Shown: positions 1 through 13,200, counted from the stretch's first letter. The stretch is DNA of 64,000 nucleotides from Neospora caninum Liverpool (GCF_000208865.1 NC_018394.1:1757635-1821634), one strand, 5' to 3'. Numbers and translations are program-made. Notes: generated by a model not told the origin, from the letters alone.

Positions 1-593
1 ATGGAAGGAAGAAAACGAAAGACGAACCTGAGAGAGTCGGGAATGCCGCGACGAACGAGCCGCTTTAGCGTTCGAAGATCCGAGACGGAAGGATCCCTGT
101 GCACAAACTCTGCCCACCTGGAGCCAGCGGAGAAGCGGAGAAGACACAAGGAGAAACGCCAGGCGCAGAGCATGACGGGAAGCACGTCGGCAGCGGAAAG
201 AGAAGAAGAAGGCACGGCGAAAGGGGACCTTTGCGGCGAAAAATAAGCAGACGGAAACGCTAAGGTTGGAGAGGGAGGAGGGGAAGAGGGGCGAGGAGGC
301 GCATGAAAGACAGGCGAAAAGCAAACGGAGAAGGAGAAACACAGAGGCGGGGCGCGGGACTGTCCCACAGAGACACCTGCATAAACAGGGCGGGCAGTAC
401 AGGAGGAAAAGGGGAGAAAGGGAGCAGAGAGAGAAGGAGAGAGACAGCGACAGACAGGCGAGAGGCCGAGCGAGAGAGGAAACATTTAAACACGGAGACA
501 GAGATACCCGAGCAGCAGAAGTGAGTGCGAAAAGGGAGTACACTCTCGCAACTTCTCCAGGCTCTGCCTCGCCGTTCTCCCACTGCGACCTAC
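1..593 (-). other. probable intron of the minus-strand gene
   Basis: On the plus strand this stretch is almost continuous purine (gagagagg, gaaggag). Read on the minus strand it is a long polypyrimidine tract, as is typical of introns in this genome. The open frames on either strand here are arginine/glutamate-rich artefacts of the purine tract. I see no separate gene. Confidence 0.4.
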
Positions 594-2029
594 GTGTCGT
601 CCCTCTCCCGCGTCTCAGGCTGGACCCTGAGCGAATATTCGCGGAGTTTCAGGCTCAGCCTCTCGGCGTCGTTCACCCGGAAGCCGTAGCGATCAAATTC
701 CTCTTCTGGTTGTCTTTCGACTGTGCCCGCTGAGAGCTCGAAAGAGAAAGGAGAGAGCGAGGGAGAACAGGAGGAAGAACAAGAGGGAGAACAGGAGGCA
801 GACGAGGACATGAGATGCGCGTCGTGCGCAACTGGATTTCCTTCACCCACGTTGCTTCGAAAAAGGCCTAGTGCGGAGTCTTTTCCTGTGTCTCCTTCCT
901 TGCTGTGTTTCTGTCCCTCTGCTCTCTGCGCCGTTGCTTCTGGGAGTTTCTCTCCTGAAGACTCTCCTTCACCGCGTGTCTCTCTCTCGCGCGTTAACGA
1001 CGAGGCCGCCTCTCCGTGGTCTGTTCTCTTCTCGTTCTTCTCTCTTCTGACGACCTCTTCTTCTTGGTGCCCCGCCGGCAGTGCGACATTTCCGCAAACT
1101 CCGGCGACGGCCTCCCTCGTCTCTGTCGCGCACCCGTCGCTTCCTCTTTCTCGCGTCTCTCGCTTCTCCCGAGCAGTGGAAGAGGACGAGGTGGAACCTG
1201 AGGGCCCAGATGGAGCGCCGGAAGAACCGCGTTCCCGAGCTGACTCTTCCACCCTTGAGATGTCGGTTTTGCCGGTCTCGCCAGTGACACAGGACTCGGC
1301 GACTTGCACCAGGCTTTCTCGTCTTGACGTGCTGGAACTGCTTCGCTTCGCAGGCAGACATGCCGATTCTTCAGCGGATAAATCACACGGAACATCGCAG
1401 TCTCCTAGGCTACCCTGGTGTCTGTACGGCGCGCCGGCGCACGGCCAATGAGGCCGAACGGCTTCGCGCTCTCTTCTCGGGTTTGCGCGGTCAGCAATCC
1501 TCGACGCGTCTTCTCCCTTCTGCCGCTCCCTGTCGGACGGAGTCGCGGTGGGCGCAGCCGCCTCTCGTCCGCGTGCTCTCCCGTTCTGAGGAAGAAGAGA
1601 CGAAGCGGCGCCTACGCACGACGGGGCTCTAGAAGACGAGAGACGCGAGCGCTGGGACGCCGACGCGGCGCGCTGCGGGGATCCTGGAGCGGGACCGCCC
1701 TGGGAGTGGGAGAGCGGCGCAGTGGAAACTGCGTTTGTCTGCCCGCGTTCGGTGATGTCTTCACCGGATTCACCGGGTGAGATTCTCTGAGCCCAGGGGA
1801 GCGAGAAGGCAGGAGGGAAGAAGGAAAAGCCAGGAAGAGAAACGAGACTTCTCTCCCGAGGTGAGACCTCTCGCGGCACTCGACTCCCGTCCGGGGCATC
1901 CTGCACGGAAGAAGACGAAGGCGCAGTCGGGGCAAGATTCGGGGGAGACGTGCGCTCTTCGTCGGCCGTCTCTCTGCGCTTGTCTTTGCCTGCCTCCTTT
2001 CCCGGAGAGGCCCCGACGAAGAATGCCAT
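594..2029 (-). CDS. 5' coding exon of a disordered protein, possible TBC-domain (Rab-GAP) protein, partial
   Basis: On the minus strand a 478-codon frame starts at an ATG at 2029-2027 (the frame is open a little further upstream but has no earlier ATG). It runs to a plausible splice donor, CGACAC|GTAGGT, with the exon ending at 594 and two bases left over. The next in-frame codon after the donor is a stop, so splicing is needed. Most of the product is low complexity, rich in Ser, Arg, Glu and Gly, with runs such as SSSSTSRRES. Only the last ~40 residues look folded: EEEFDRYGFRVNDAERLSL resembles the short DRYGF-type segment that often precedes a TBC domain. The TBC domain itself would lie beyond the left edge, so this assignment is weak. 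Positions 1-593 are pyrimidine-rich on the minus strand and look like intron. An upstream non-coding exon cannot be excluded. Confidence 0.45.
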
Positions 2030-5000
2030 TCTCTGCGCCGTCGGCGAAAAGGCGCGCGCGCGCAAGCGCAGTCGAGAAGGCGCCGCCCTCTTCGAGCTGG
2101 GGAAAACGCGGGGACTCAGTCGGAAGAGAGCGTCTTAGCGCCTCGCGGCCTCTCTGCGTCGCCGGCGAGCTTGCGGCAGGAGCGAAGCCATAAGGGAAAA
2201 CGCGAACGGGAAAAAACAGAGGGGCGAGCCTCCTCTTGGGGTTTCTCACAGATCGAGCATCTTGGATCTGGAATTGGTGAAAGCAGAGAGTTCCGTACCG
2301 ACCCCACGCGAGGCAAATCGAACAGCGCGAGAGACCGGCTCTCCTCTGCTGGAGACAGCGAGCCGAACTCGAAGGGACGAAACAACTAGGTGAATGAAAG
2401 ACGCCCCCACGCGCGTTCACGAGCCTCCCGCAGTTCTCTCTCCAGAAGTGAAGTCTGTACGGAGCGCGGCCCGAAAAAAAGGGACGGAAAGGAAAAACGG
2501 TGTGGCCGGACTCGGAACACAACGGTGAAATGCAGAGTGCGCGTGGCGGAAACAGAATCGTCCAGGAGGCCTGCTGAGACGGCAAGGGAGAGAAGAAGTG
2601 TGTTGACCAAAGCTTCGTCGCGATAGGTGTGATGCGTAGACGCCTCACGCGTGCTAGAGGAGTAAACACGGGGACCAAAACGGCCAGAGGAGCGGAAATA
2701 TCGGGCACAGGGGCTACGTCTCTGATGACAAGGACTCTCCGGGGCTCCTAGAGCAGAAAACGCCGTGTCGGAGACGTGATCGCGGAAAAACGCCCGCCTG
2801 GGAGCGCTTTGCAGCGGCGGTACGACGCGCAAGTGCGACTGTTGTCGCTCCTTTGCACGGAAGACAGCGTCAGTCGGGAAAACAGACGAGCTGAGGCGAG
2901 AGAACGCCCCGACGGAAGGCAGCTGACGTCAATATATGGGCAGAGATGGCTTCTGTGTGGCTGCCGGGACGGTGTGATTGTTGCAAAGACCATGGGAAAT
3001 TCATGTGTGAAACTCTCTGCGCTCTCATGGGCTTCATCTGAAGGCCCCGTAATACGAGAACTAGGTTGATGGAAGGAAGAGGCCGCCGAGAACACAAAGA
3101 CGAACGCACACACCGAGCCTCCGACAACTCTTGCAAGGCCCCGCCGAGAATACAGGGACAGCTAACTAAGAGGAAAGCAAGAACTCGTTCCTACATCGCC
3201 TCAGGTTACAAGGGCGATGTCGGCCAGGTCAGGTTGGAAGCATTTTGCATGCACACCAGGTTCAGATGGAAAATGCGTGAGGGCTGTCGAGAACTGGGTT
3301 GAACTCAAGGCTCGCCTGTTGCGATGCTCAACTGGAGAGTTTTGCTTTTGGGACACTCATCGATCGCGATTTCGATAGCGCAATTGCGACAGACATGCAA
3401 CACTTGGCAGGGGCCAGCGTCGATCACGCTGGGAACGCACACGGAGAGACTGAATGCGAAACATCACATCATATTAGATGCAGCGCTGACGGTGGTTTGA
3501 GCTTTCTTCAACCTATTTCATGGCGATTTCTTCCACAACCCCCTCGAGAAAGTCGCGGCTTCCGATTTTGCTGGAGTCCTTTCCGCACACGTCTTTCTCC
3601 AGCATGGTCACTTCCTTCGAAAATTCCTGGCTACACGGCGTGCCGTTCAGTTGGGAGCACGAGAGACACAGCCACGAGGGGGGAAATGCGCCGTGAGTCG
3701 CTCGCTCGGAATTGCGTATTGACACACATGCATTCGGTACAAAAATAAACAGCACGTCGGCCCGTTTCGACTTTCTTCACGCTTAGCAAGTAAGCGGATG
3801 TGAGCGTCATCGGCCGCTGCTTTACGCCGTTTACAGGCCGTTCTCTCTCAGGAGCCGGGTTGTCAAACTGATGAGGGAATCTCACATCCCAGGCAGAGAG
3901 AAGCTTTGTAGGCCAGGGATGGTTCTGGAACTCAGGCAGTCTGGTTGGCGTCCGTCCACCGGATGCGAGACACTGCGGGAATTCTTCGCGGAGAAGCTTT
4001 ACAGGGGCGTCGGGAAAGCGCGACTCTCCTGTGAGCCTTCCTCACTCTTCTCGCTTGGCGGCCGACCTCTTGTGTCCGAGAAAAAAGTCGACGCAGACGG
4101 AACATCTCCCCCCTTTTGGTTGGACGAATCCCTAGACACACTGCCTGAATCACAGTTCTCCCCAGAACACACACCACATGTGTCGCCTCATGAACCATAT
4201 CTAAACGCACTCCTGTAAGCACGTACATGCCGCGGATTCATAGTGCGGCTTGGACCGATCGCAGCACGGATTAACGCAGCTATTGATGGACAGAGTGCTC
4301 CTTACCGTCGCGTTTGTTTCAAAAACGAACCCGTCCCTCCCGGGGAAGTACGCCTCCGCGGATTTTGGAGATTTTGTAACCGGAGCGACTGCGTCCACCT
4401 TGCGGTGGCGCCTATACGGGGATTGCTGAGCCGCTGCTCAGGAGAGACTTTTAAGGGTAGAAAGATCCTGAGGGGTTCGGTTTCTAGTCACGTAAGAACG
4501 TTTTCGCTCGGGTCTCAGCTCGCAGCTGCAGGCTCAAATGCAAAGGTGGTTCGCACAGGAAAACCACAGACAAACGCGGGGTTGACACGTGCTCACAGTC
4601 GTGCGAGGAGAGTGCAACTAGGGTGCGCTATCGAGAAGAGCCGCCTGGAAGCGGCTTCGAGAGAGCGCCGAATCAGGCGCCGCAACTGGCCGCGAATTCC
4701 ATTCCCAAGTAGGCGGCGTTCGATTCTTTCCGCGCACCGCGGTGAAGTCCGTTACCGAACGAGGTCCGACGACAATCCAGATCTAGTCAGGCGACCTCGT
4801 GTCAAGTTTCATACGCATCATTTTTTCCTCCATATCACCATTTACACAAGGATGAGAGCAGCACGACCTTTAGGCATGGCTGGCCGAGCGATCCTCGTGG
4901 ATCTTTCCTCGCGTTTTTGCCCCAGAGTACGGATTGGAGATGAGCAAAGTTCGACAAGCGTTTCAGCACAAACGACCGGAACATGAGCTCGGTGATTCTC

Positions 5001-6854
5001 TTCTTGGGTTGCCTTGTGGGAAAGAGTGACACACACCATACACACGTTCCTCCTCTCCCAGAGGCTGCCTTTCGGCCACGGCGCGTGTGCCGCGCACAGT
5101 CTGCGATGTCGTTCCTACGCTCGGGAACTGTCGGAAATCACACGTTCAGTGCGGTAAGGTTATGCGCTCTTGCCTAGGCTTTTCTCTGAGGCACTACGTG
5201 CACTCTCCGTTTTCGCGAAACACGTCCCCGGCCTCGGTATTATGAGCCGACCTGGCCTACTACTCTCTGCCCGAGGCTCTTCTTCCTCTTCAGCTGAAAC
5301 TTCCACTCTACGAAAAACTCGGTTGCACGTTTCGGCGCGAGCAGACGGGTTGTGTCTAGCTTTTTGAACGCGTGGTTCCCTCTCCTCTCCCTTTCGGTGC
5401 TCCAGAAAAGGTAATGCGGCGGTGAAAAAGCAGCGCAACTCTCTGTTTCGCTCATTTCTGCCGTGCAGGCTGCCATTCCGCACAGAGAGAGGCGGGTTAC
5501 GTCCCTCTTTCGCGGCAGGGATGCATGCGGGAGACGAACCGGACAGCTCGTCTAGCGCTATTCCTCCATCCGGCGACATCGCCGTTGCCTTCCCGGGTTT
5601 CCCTTTGGGCAGAATGCCACGGGAAAGACCAGTGCCTTTTGCCGTTTCCGTTTCGCAACTCTGGCGAAGCGTCGACGATTTCCCCGGACAGTCACCTTCG
5701 GGTCTTCTTTTCAGATGGGCTGTTTGTGCGCGGCTCAGAGCCAGCCTCGCGGGGGTGCGAGCATCGAGGGAGATCCGAAAGCAGAGGGAGGTTAAAAAGA
5801 CGGCTGTCGAGTGCTCGAAGACGTCCTTTTTCGTGGCTAGCTGCTTTGGCCTTTCTGTGTTTCCAGTGAAAAGGACGCCTGCAAAAAGTGCTGTATGAAG
5901 GCGAATTGGGCTGTAACAGGCGGTGCGGTCCACACCGGCCGTTTCCTCGTCCGTGTCGCGTTCGTGCTCGCCTCTGCGCCTTTTTCCGTACGGCGCGCGT
6001 GCCGCTCCTGTTTTCTTTTTCGATTTGCTTTGTGAACCGCTCGCCGATTCTCCAAATGGAGATTCCGGCTCAGTGACCGGATCCGGGAGGCCAGAAAACG
6101 TGGGAGAGATTCCTCTGTCGGAGCAGGAAAAATGAGAAGCGGCAGAGGGCCTTCCGTTTCTGTCGGGCTGTGACGCCAAACGCGCCTGTCTTTTGCTAAC
6201 GCTTTTCTCTTTTTCTCGAACTGCCGGGTACGAGAGCGATCATTTCGGCTAGACCGTCCAGATTCTTTGTTGCACGGGGGACGGGCTGGATGAAACGCCC
6301 GACACCGGCCTCGGTTTACCTTCTTTGCCGCCGTGTGTCTGCCGTCTCCTGTCGCCGCGGCTCCTTCCGAGAGCTCTACGCTTTAGCTCTCGTCTTTTAC
6401 TAGCTCGCAGAAACATCTTTGTTTGAAGAAAAGGGTTCTTTTTGTCCCGTCCTCGGGTCTCTCGTTCGTCTCCGCCTTCGTGAACTTCCTCGACGGCGAC
6501 TCCAGAAAGCCGCTTCGTCTCTCGGCCTTCTGCTTCGTAAAACAGTGTGCAGCCATCCGTCTTTCTCTTCTCTTCTGCGGATGCAGACCGTTTCCTTTTT
6601 CTCGACTCTTTGTGCAACGGTGGATCACGCGCCTCTGTGTCGTGGCCGTCGACTGGAGCGGCGCGAGCCGGAGAAGAATCGTTTCCAGAAGCGGCGCACT
6701 GACCACCGCGCGGACCCGACCATCTTTGTCTCCTGTCTTTGCTCCATCTAAGAAATCGAGACCACAGAGTGTGTTTCCAGTCACACGCGACGTGGGTTTC
6801 GTTTGTGCCTCTACCCTTTCGTTCGTCGTTGTCCACACACTGCTCTAGGAGAAG
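2030..6854. promoter_or_regulatory. divergent intergenic region between the minus-strand gene and CRMP
   Basis: This 4.8 kb lies between two genes that point away from each other, so it should hold both promoters and both 5' leaders. A perfect TGCATGCA lies at 3246-3253 and another TGCATGC near 5522. TGCATGC is a motif reported as over-represented in Toxoplasma promoters and bound by some AP2 factors. An AGAGACG-type element (read on the minus strand) lies near 6510. Long open frames here, for example about 5160-6179 on the minus strand, have no ATG near their start and no recognisable protein sequence. No gene is called. Confidence 0.4.
3246..3253. promoter_or_regulatory. TGCATGCA palindrome, candidate AP2 site
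   Basis: A perfect 8-base palindrome TGCATGCA lies in the divergent intergenic region, about 1.2 kb from the minus-strand start codon and 3.6 kb from the CRMP start. The motif class is known in apicomplexan promoters. Occupancy is inferred, and the same motif also occurs in introns of this window. Confidence 0.25.
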
Positions 6855-7259
6855 ATGAACTCCATTGGGCCCGGGAGGTTTACGTCTTCTCTTTCTGGGG
6901 AGCGCAGACGGCTTCTTCCTTCGCGTGTCTTCTGTTCAGCATCTGAGAGAGGCGAAAGCGTGAAACACTCCGCATGTTCGAGAATGGAGACGCCAACTCT
7001 GGGTTCGTCTCGCTTTACGTCTTCCTCTGCTTCCTCTTTGGCTTCTCGTTCCGACTCCCTGTCTCCACCTTTTTCGTGTGCAGCCTCTGACGGAGGCTCG
7101 CGGACCGAAATGGAGACTCTCTCCGTTCCAACTCTGTCGCGTGTCTGCTCGGCCTCCGTAAACAGGGTTACCTTGCAAGTGGCAGGCGAGGCCAAAAGAA
7201 AACGGACGTTCCCGCACTCTCTTCTCTTTTCTCCTCTTCTCCTTTTGCTCCTGCTCCAG
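6855..7259 (+). other. CRMP exon 1: N-terminus with recessed signal sequence
   Basis: The exon runs from ATG 6855 to the donor CTCCAG|GTACTT. The hydrophobic stretch HSLLFSPLLLLLLLQ is at residues ~121-135 and sits exactly at the exon end. Exon 2 continues in phase 0 with FVSSFQ. The 118 residues before it are Ser/Arg-rich. In-frame ATGs lie at 6984 and 7110; starting at 7110 gives a 33-residue basic leader before the hydrophobic core, closer to a normal secretory signal. Confidence 0.6.
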
Positions 7260-10200
7260 GTACTTTCTGCGCTTCGCATTTTAATTCGTACAAAGGCGCC
7301 ATATATAAATATAGATGTACCCTGTGGACGTACGTCTCCATGTATCTCTGGAGAGGCCTGTGCACGTGTCGGGTTGCTTTCATGACCACTGGGGGATGTG
7401 CGCGCGTGTGTGCATGCGTCTTTCCTTTCTGACATATACATATGCATTCGAAGGTCCGCGTGTGTCGGCACCGTGCGTTCTTTTGTATTTCACGTGCCGC
7501 GATACCCACTTCGATGCACCTGACATGAGTCTGTGACGTGCGTCGTTCGCCCCTTGCCTGCCCTCTCTCTGTCAATCTTCGTTTTGCCTGTCTCCGCATC
7601 TCTTTTTGCCCGAAATGCAGTTCGTTTCCAGCTTTCAGACAGAAGGCGTTCTCGCTCCGTCGCTCCTGGCTGTTCACGCGGTGGACACAGCGTCTTCAGC
7701 GTCGCCAAGGGAGGCAAAAGAACAGCGCACGGCCGTAGGCCGAGCCGGAGAAGACCGAGAAATCGCAGGAAGCAGAGACGACAGGCATCGAGACCAAGAA
7801 ACCGACGAGCGAGGCGAGGCAGACGTCGTTTCGAACTCTGGACAGCCGAGTGTCAAGGTCTCGTGGACACCCGGCAAAAAAAGTGAGGCATTCCAGGGTT
7901 TTCGCGGTGTTTCAAAGGTGCGGCGTGTCCCACGCCGTGTCTTGCAGTTTTCCGGGTGTGCGAACCTCTTGGCTTCCGAAACTCGCCCGTCCTCCCGTCA
8001 TCGATCTCTGATACGCGTTGCGCCGCAGAATCCCGCGGTGTATCTACACCTGCACACAGAAGTGCCTACCTTTTCCCCCCCGTGGTGTTTGGCCCTCCGG
8101 GAAAACGCGCGAGCGCACCACTTCGGTGTTTCGGTTTGCGTCCATCACCGTGGACGTTTTCTGTCAAGATGTGCGGCGTTGCGCAGGGTCGTTCTACCGA
8201 GACCACATCGAGCGTGGGGTGTCTCACCCCACCTTCTCTTTGTTTGCGGATCCGGCATCCCGACTCGTTCTGGACTCCCGCCTTCCGTCCGGTCTTCCGC
8301 ATGCACGCACCTGCACCCGCGGGGCTTCCGCCGACGCCGGCTGCTCGCCGGTCGACGCCATTCACCCTCTCTTCGCTTCGCCGTCCGCGCAGTTCCCCCG
8401 GAAAGACACTCGATTGCGCGTCGGACATTCGCGCCCCGAGAAGCCGTGGCGCCCTCCGAAGGTGTCGGCCGAGCCTTTCGCACAGACGGCGCCGCCCGAG
8501 CGGGAGAGTCTGGGCATGTTCTCTGCCCATGGAGACGTCGCGTTCCGGTCCCATGCCTTCACGGTGTCGATAAAGCGACAAATGCAAAAGGACTGGGAAC
8601 TCGAGCAACGGAAACAAAAAATTCTAGACGAGGGAGGCGATGTGAGCTTGCTGCAAGGTAGGACTCTCTCGCGCGCGGCTACAAGAGCCTCCGGAAAAAC
8701 GCGTTTCCCGCAATTTGTGGTCCTGTTCTCCCGGCTTTTCCCTTGCGTGTGTCCGTCGCGTCTCGGATTCCGCGGGTCTGTATATTCCCCTTTTTTTGCG
8801 GTGGGGTTTCGCGCTTCCGCCGCCTGTGGGATCGCTCCTCTTCTCTGCGGTTTCCTGGGAAGCTTAACACCCAAGGCGAGACGCCCCACGACTCGCTGTC
8901 GCCTCTTTTGCCGTTCGGCGTGCTGGCCTGCAGAGGAGCGACTCTTTCCGGCGGCACAACCGCGCGCATGCGTTCCGGGCAAGGCCCAGAGAGCGATCCG
9001 TGGTTTCCGTTGTGCATGTTTCCATCTGTATGTACAGAGGACGTGGACGATGACGCAGATGACCCCAGCCATATCTATCTGTACTCGTCCATGCAACTTG
9101 CGCTGGACAAACAGTGCGCGTCGCAAGGGGAGGCGATGGAGACGACGTGGAGTTACATGCGCCTCGTCGGCTCGTCTCTCTACTGCTTTTCAAAAAACGA
9201 TCTCAACTTTAAGAGCACAGGAAAGAACTGCGTGGACAGCTGCGGCCAGTCGGTGGCGTGCGCGGGAGTCCCCTCGCGAGCAGCGATCTCGGCAGTCACG
9301 GCGTCCGCGAACATCCCCGAAGACATCTTGAGCCGCAACTCGATCCTCAAATACTGCAGTAAGATTCGGAGTCGACGCCGCCGCGGCTCGTTTTTGTGCA
9401 CTGCTGCCTGTTTCTGTCTCTGTTCATCTCTCTTTATGGCCGCCCTCATACACAAGAGACGCCTTCTAGGCACAAAAGCGACAACCTGCGTAGACCTGTG
9501 GACAGGCATACGCCTTTCTCCCGGGCGCGGCGGCGGGCTGCACACGCACATCCATGTTGGACTACTGGTGTAGATCTTGAATGTCTTATCTGGAGACTTT
9601 TTTGCGAGACCATCCGTATACCTAGGAAGGCGGGAAAAACACGTGAACCTTTGTGCGTAGATGTATGTCGTGGTTGAGCACTCGGTGGCTGACTTGCAGG
9701 GCTCTTGTCGCTCTCCAGTTGGTTCTTTCTGCTGTCCTTTCGTTTGCGTTTCTCGGCCTCGCGCAGCGTCCTCGCGTCTCCAGGATGCCCTCAATGAAAT
9801 GTGTGGCAGTCCAGAGCGACTCTACCGGGTGATCGATAACGACAAGGGCTGCGTGCCGGTTGAATACATCGACTGGAAGGCCTCGGCGACAGTCTGCGTC
9901 GATGACTGCCACAACACGGTCAACTGTTCCGGCCAAGTGAAAGACACCAGCAAGTTCGTCCACATAACGAGTGAACAGTTGGACACCGTGATGAACAAAA
10001 AGAAATCCACGTGCCGTAAGTTCCTTCCACACGCCGGTGGGTGGAGGTACCCAGGTGCCGCCTCAGCGTTACATGGAGACATGTTGAGATAGCTGCAGCG
10101 AGTCATGCATGCAGCTCGTCCGGGAACGGGGAGTGGAGAACCGACCAGAGTGCCGTGCGAACGCTGCGACGCTTCGCTCATCCGAAAGGTCCCCACGCGT

Positions 10201-13200
10201 GCTCTCTGCTAGGGATGTGACGCTCGTACCCGCTCGCGTTTCGATGCTCCTGGCACTCCCCCGACGGGGCCAGCGTTGTGGATTCTCCCCAGAGGTCACA
10301 ATGGGGTGCATCGATACATGCGTTTTTCGGGGCGCAGATGACTCCAAGCCTCGAAGCATGCGCATCTGCGTCGCCCGTGCATGCAACCTGCTCTTAGATG
10401 CCCGCGTGGCGTGGACGCCTGATGATCGGTGTACAGAGCTGCCTGCGCGAAGGAAAACGTCTGTGTGCACTCGCGTGTGTGTGTGTGTGGGGGGGGGGGG
10501 GGGATGACACACGTGGTAGTGGGTTGCCTCTGTCTCTCTCTCGGCCGCGGTGTTTTGCTCCTTCCGCACACGCAGCCTTATAACATGTAGAGCGCTGCGG
10601 AGCGCTGGGCGTAGACACGTCGGTGCGGCGCGCGGGGGACTCCCGTCGGGCGTTTCCAAACTGTCGATGCCCAGTCGGCCAGCCTTTCTCGTCGGAGTCT
10701 TGCCCATGGCGGGGCGAAAAAACGCCGGGCGAGCATCTGAACAGCCCGTGGGAGAAACGGGACGGGGCCGTGCTGTTTGGCCAGCAAACGCCTTTTTTTG
10801 GAATCGTGCGTGTTCGCCCTGTGCGCAGTGTGCGACGAAAAGCTGGAGCAGGGAGCATCGTACACAGGTTGTCAAACGAAGACGCGCACAGGAAGGGAAT
10901 GTCAGAGGTGGGACTCCGACTCGCCCCACGAACACACCGAACTTCAAGAGCCGCACAACTACTGCAGAAATGTCAATGGCGAGGCGGAAATTTGGTGTTA
11001 CACCACCGATCCGCATGTCCGATTCGACTTCTGTGATCCACTTGGTAGGTTCCAGAGAGAGACCAGCCATTGCGCGCCACCGATACTATGCCTGAGAGAC
11101 ACCACAAAACGCGGTTGATTCTCTTCGGTCCTCGCTCCAGAAGCTTGAACTGCCCGTAGAGCGTTCGTCAGCTGGAAGCGCGGGTTTCACAAGCGGCGCT
11201 CTCGTCTCAGACGCTTTCTGCGTGCGCGCTTTGCCCCCCCAAAACAACTTGTCTCCTCGTTTCTTCTCCCCTTTTTCGTTTCTTCTCTCCCTTTTTCGTT
11301 TCTTCCCCCCCTGGCGTTTCCAAACCGACAGCGCGTGTGCCACGTGTTTTTGACAAACGCGAGTTGCCTCTTCTCCGCGCGTGCGTCTTCTTTGGCGGCA
11401 GGTGTTACCGAGCGCTTCGTCCAGCCTGGGGAGAAGGTGGACATCGTCGTCAGCGGGGTGAATTTGTCTCCAAAGTATTCGCTGCGTGTCTACGACGGCG
11501 GCGAGACTGGGAAGAACGTGTGCGGGGCCAAGTCCGGCAAAACGGCAGCTGCCTCTTTCAAAGACTGGGGCGTGGGACGCCACTTTTTGCCAAAGTATAC
11601 AATCAAGGACGGTGCAATTTCGACATTGACTTGGCCCGACCTGAAAGTCGACGACACTGCGACGGGTTCCATCGCTCTCTGCGGCTGCAATTTCTTCGGG
11701 TTCTTCGCGTCCAACTGGGGAAGCGACGCACCATGCTCGAAAGATGAGCACTTCAACGTCGAACTGGGAGTGCTCCACGTGGTTGGTAAGCGCGCGGGCT
11801 CTCGGGTTCCAACAGCGATGGACACCTCGCTCTCTCCCCATGCCGTACCTGCTTGTGTTCCTCGACTTCCTTTGCTGGAAAACTACACATGTCTCCACGT
11901 CTCCACATCCAAAAACTGGCGCGTTCCACACGTATGTGCATGTTTTCTGCGCGTGCGTCCTGTCAGCGGGGGGCGGGGGGGTGTGTGGCTGTGCGGCAGC
12001 GCATGCGGAGTCTCGCTGTGTATGTGTACCGTTCGCGTGTGTGTTGCTTCCGGTTGAAAGGAGGGAGCGCGAGGAACGCTGGCGTGAGGCGTGCCGCTTT
12101 ATAGCCACATATGCGGGGTATTTGACGCCTGTACCCGCGAAACAAGTGACCCACCATCCACGCTCCGACCTCTGCGTAGCGAGATGTTTTGAAGCGCGCG
12201 AGCGCGTTTTTCGCAGTTCTCTTTCGAGCGGCGCTCAGACTCACACCCGCGCGCAAACAACTGCATGAACTGGAAAGCTGCGCATTGGTTTCTCTCCCCT
12301 TGTGGCCCATGCCCGCCGTGTGGAGAATGCCCGTGGTCTGGACTCGCGTGCGCGTCCTCGTGTTTGGGTTTGCAAGAGACGGCGGTCCGCTCTCCTTTTC
12401 CGCAGTGTTTCGTCTCTCCGGCGTCGTGTATCTTCCTTCGCGGCTCCGGCTCTTGGTGTCTCTGTTTCCGGCGTTTTCTTGCCTCTATTTGTTGTTTTCT
12501 GAGGTTTCTTCGCGCGCGTCTTTCCTCGGGTCTGGGCCGTTCTTGCCCCGTCACGGGTTCCCTTCAAGTCGGGTGCCTCGCGGGCCGCGTGCGTTTTTCC
12601 CCTTCAGGTCCCCTGTATGCGTTGGGCGGCGAGGTTGAGATGACGTCGGGCGAGCCGAAGACTTTCACCGTCCGCGGGACGGGGATGAGGACAGTCGACA
12701 CTCTCGTCGTCGTGGGAGACAGGACAGGCGTGATGTGTGCCTCGCCGAACTTCTTCCAGATGCAGTTGGAGCTTCTCCGAGGCGTCGGCGAGGGCGCGCT
12801 GGCCGTGTTCACGAGGGGAATCGCGATGGGAGAGAATCAGTACGTGAAGACCGGTTTCAAGTCTGTCAGCGACGACGGAAGTGTCGCCACGACGGGGGAT
12901 TTGAATATCCTGGCGACGGGGCATTACTCGCTCTGCTGGCAAGGGACGAAGAATGGACAGAGAGCGTACGGCCTCGCCGACAGGCTCGTGGTCACAGGTA
13001 GGCCGCAGGGGTGCAGGCCGCGAGACGGAAAAAGTGGAAAGGAGAAAAATGGCGAGAGATCTGAGACGCAAGGAGACGGGCGCTGGGAACGTGAAGGACG
13101 ACGGCGTGGTGCCGGTGGACGTTCGTGCAGCCGACGCTCCCCCGAAGGGTTGTCTCCAGCCGTCCTAAAGAACTCCGTTGTCTTTCACACAACTGGAGTC

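Noticed and set aside
590..2065. Longer version of the minus exon starting at 2065
   Set aside because: The codon at 2065 is TTG. The first ATG in this frame is at 2029.
1770..2708. 312-codon minus-strand frame overlapping the 594-2029 exon
   Set aside because: It is out of frame with the better-supported exon, rich in Arg/Pro/Ser, and has no domain or splice support.
5160..6179. Minus-strand open frame of ~340 codons in the divergent gap
   Set aside because: It begins with a TTG rather than an ATG, is low complexity (Arg/Ser/Glu) and matches no family. Long chance frames are common in this GC-rich genome.
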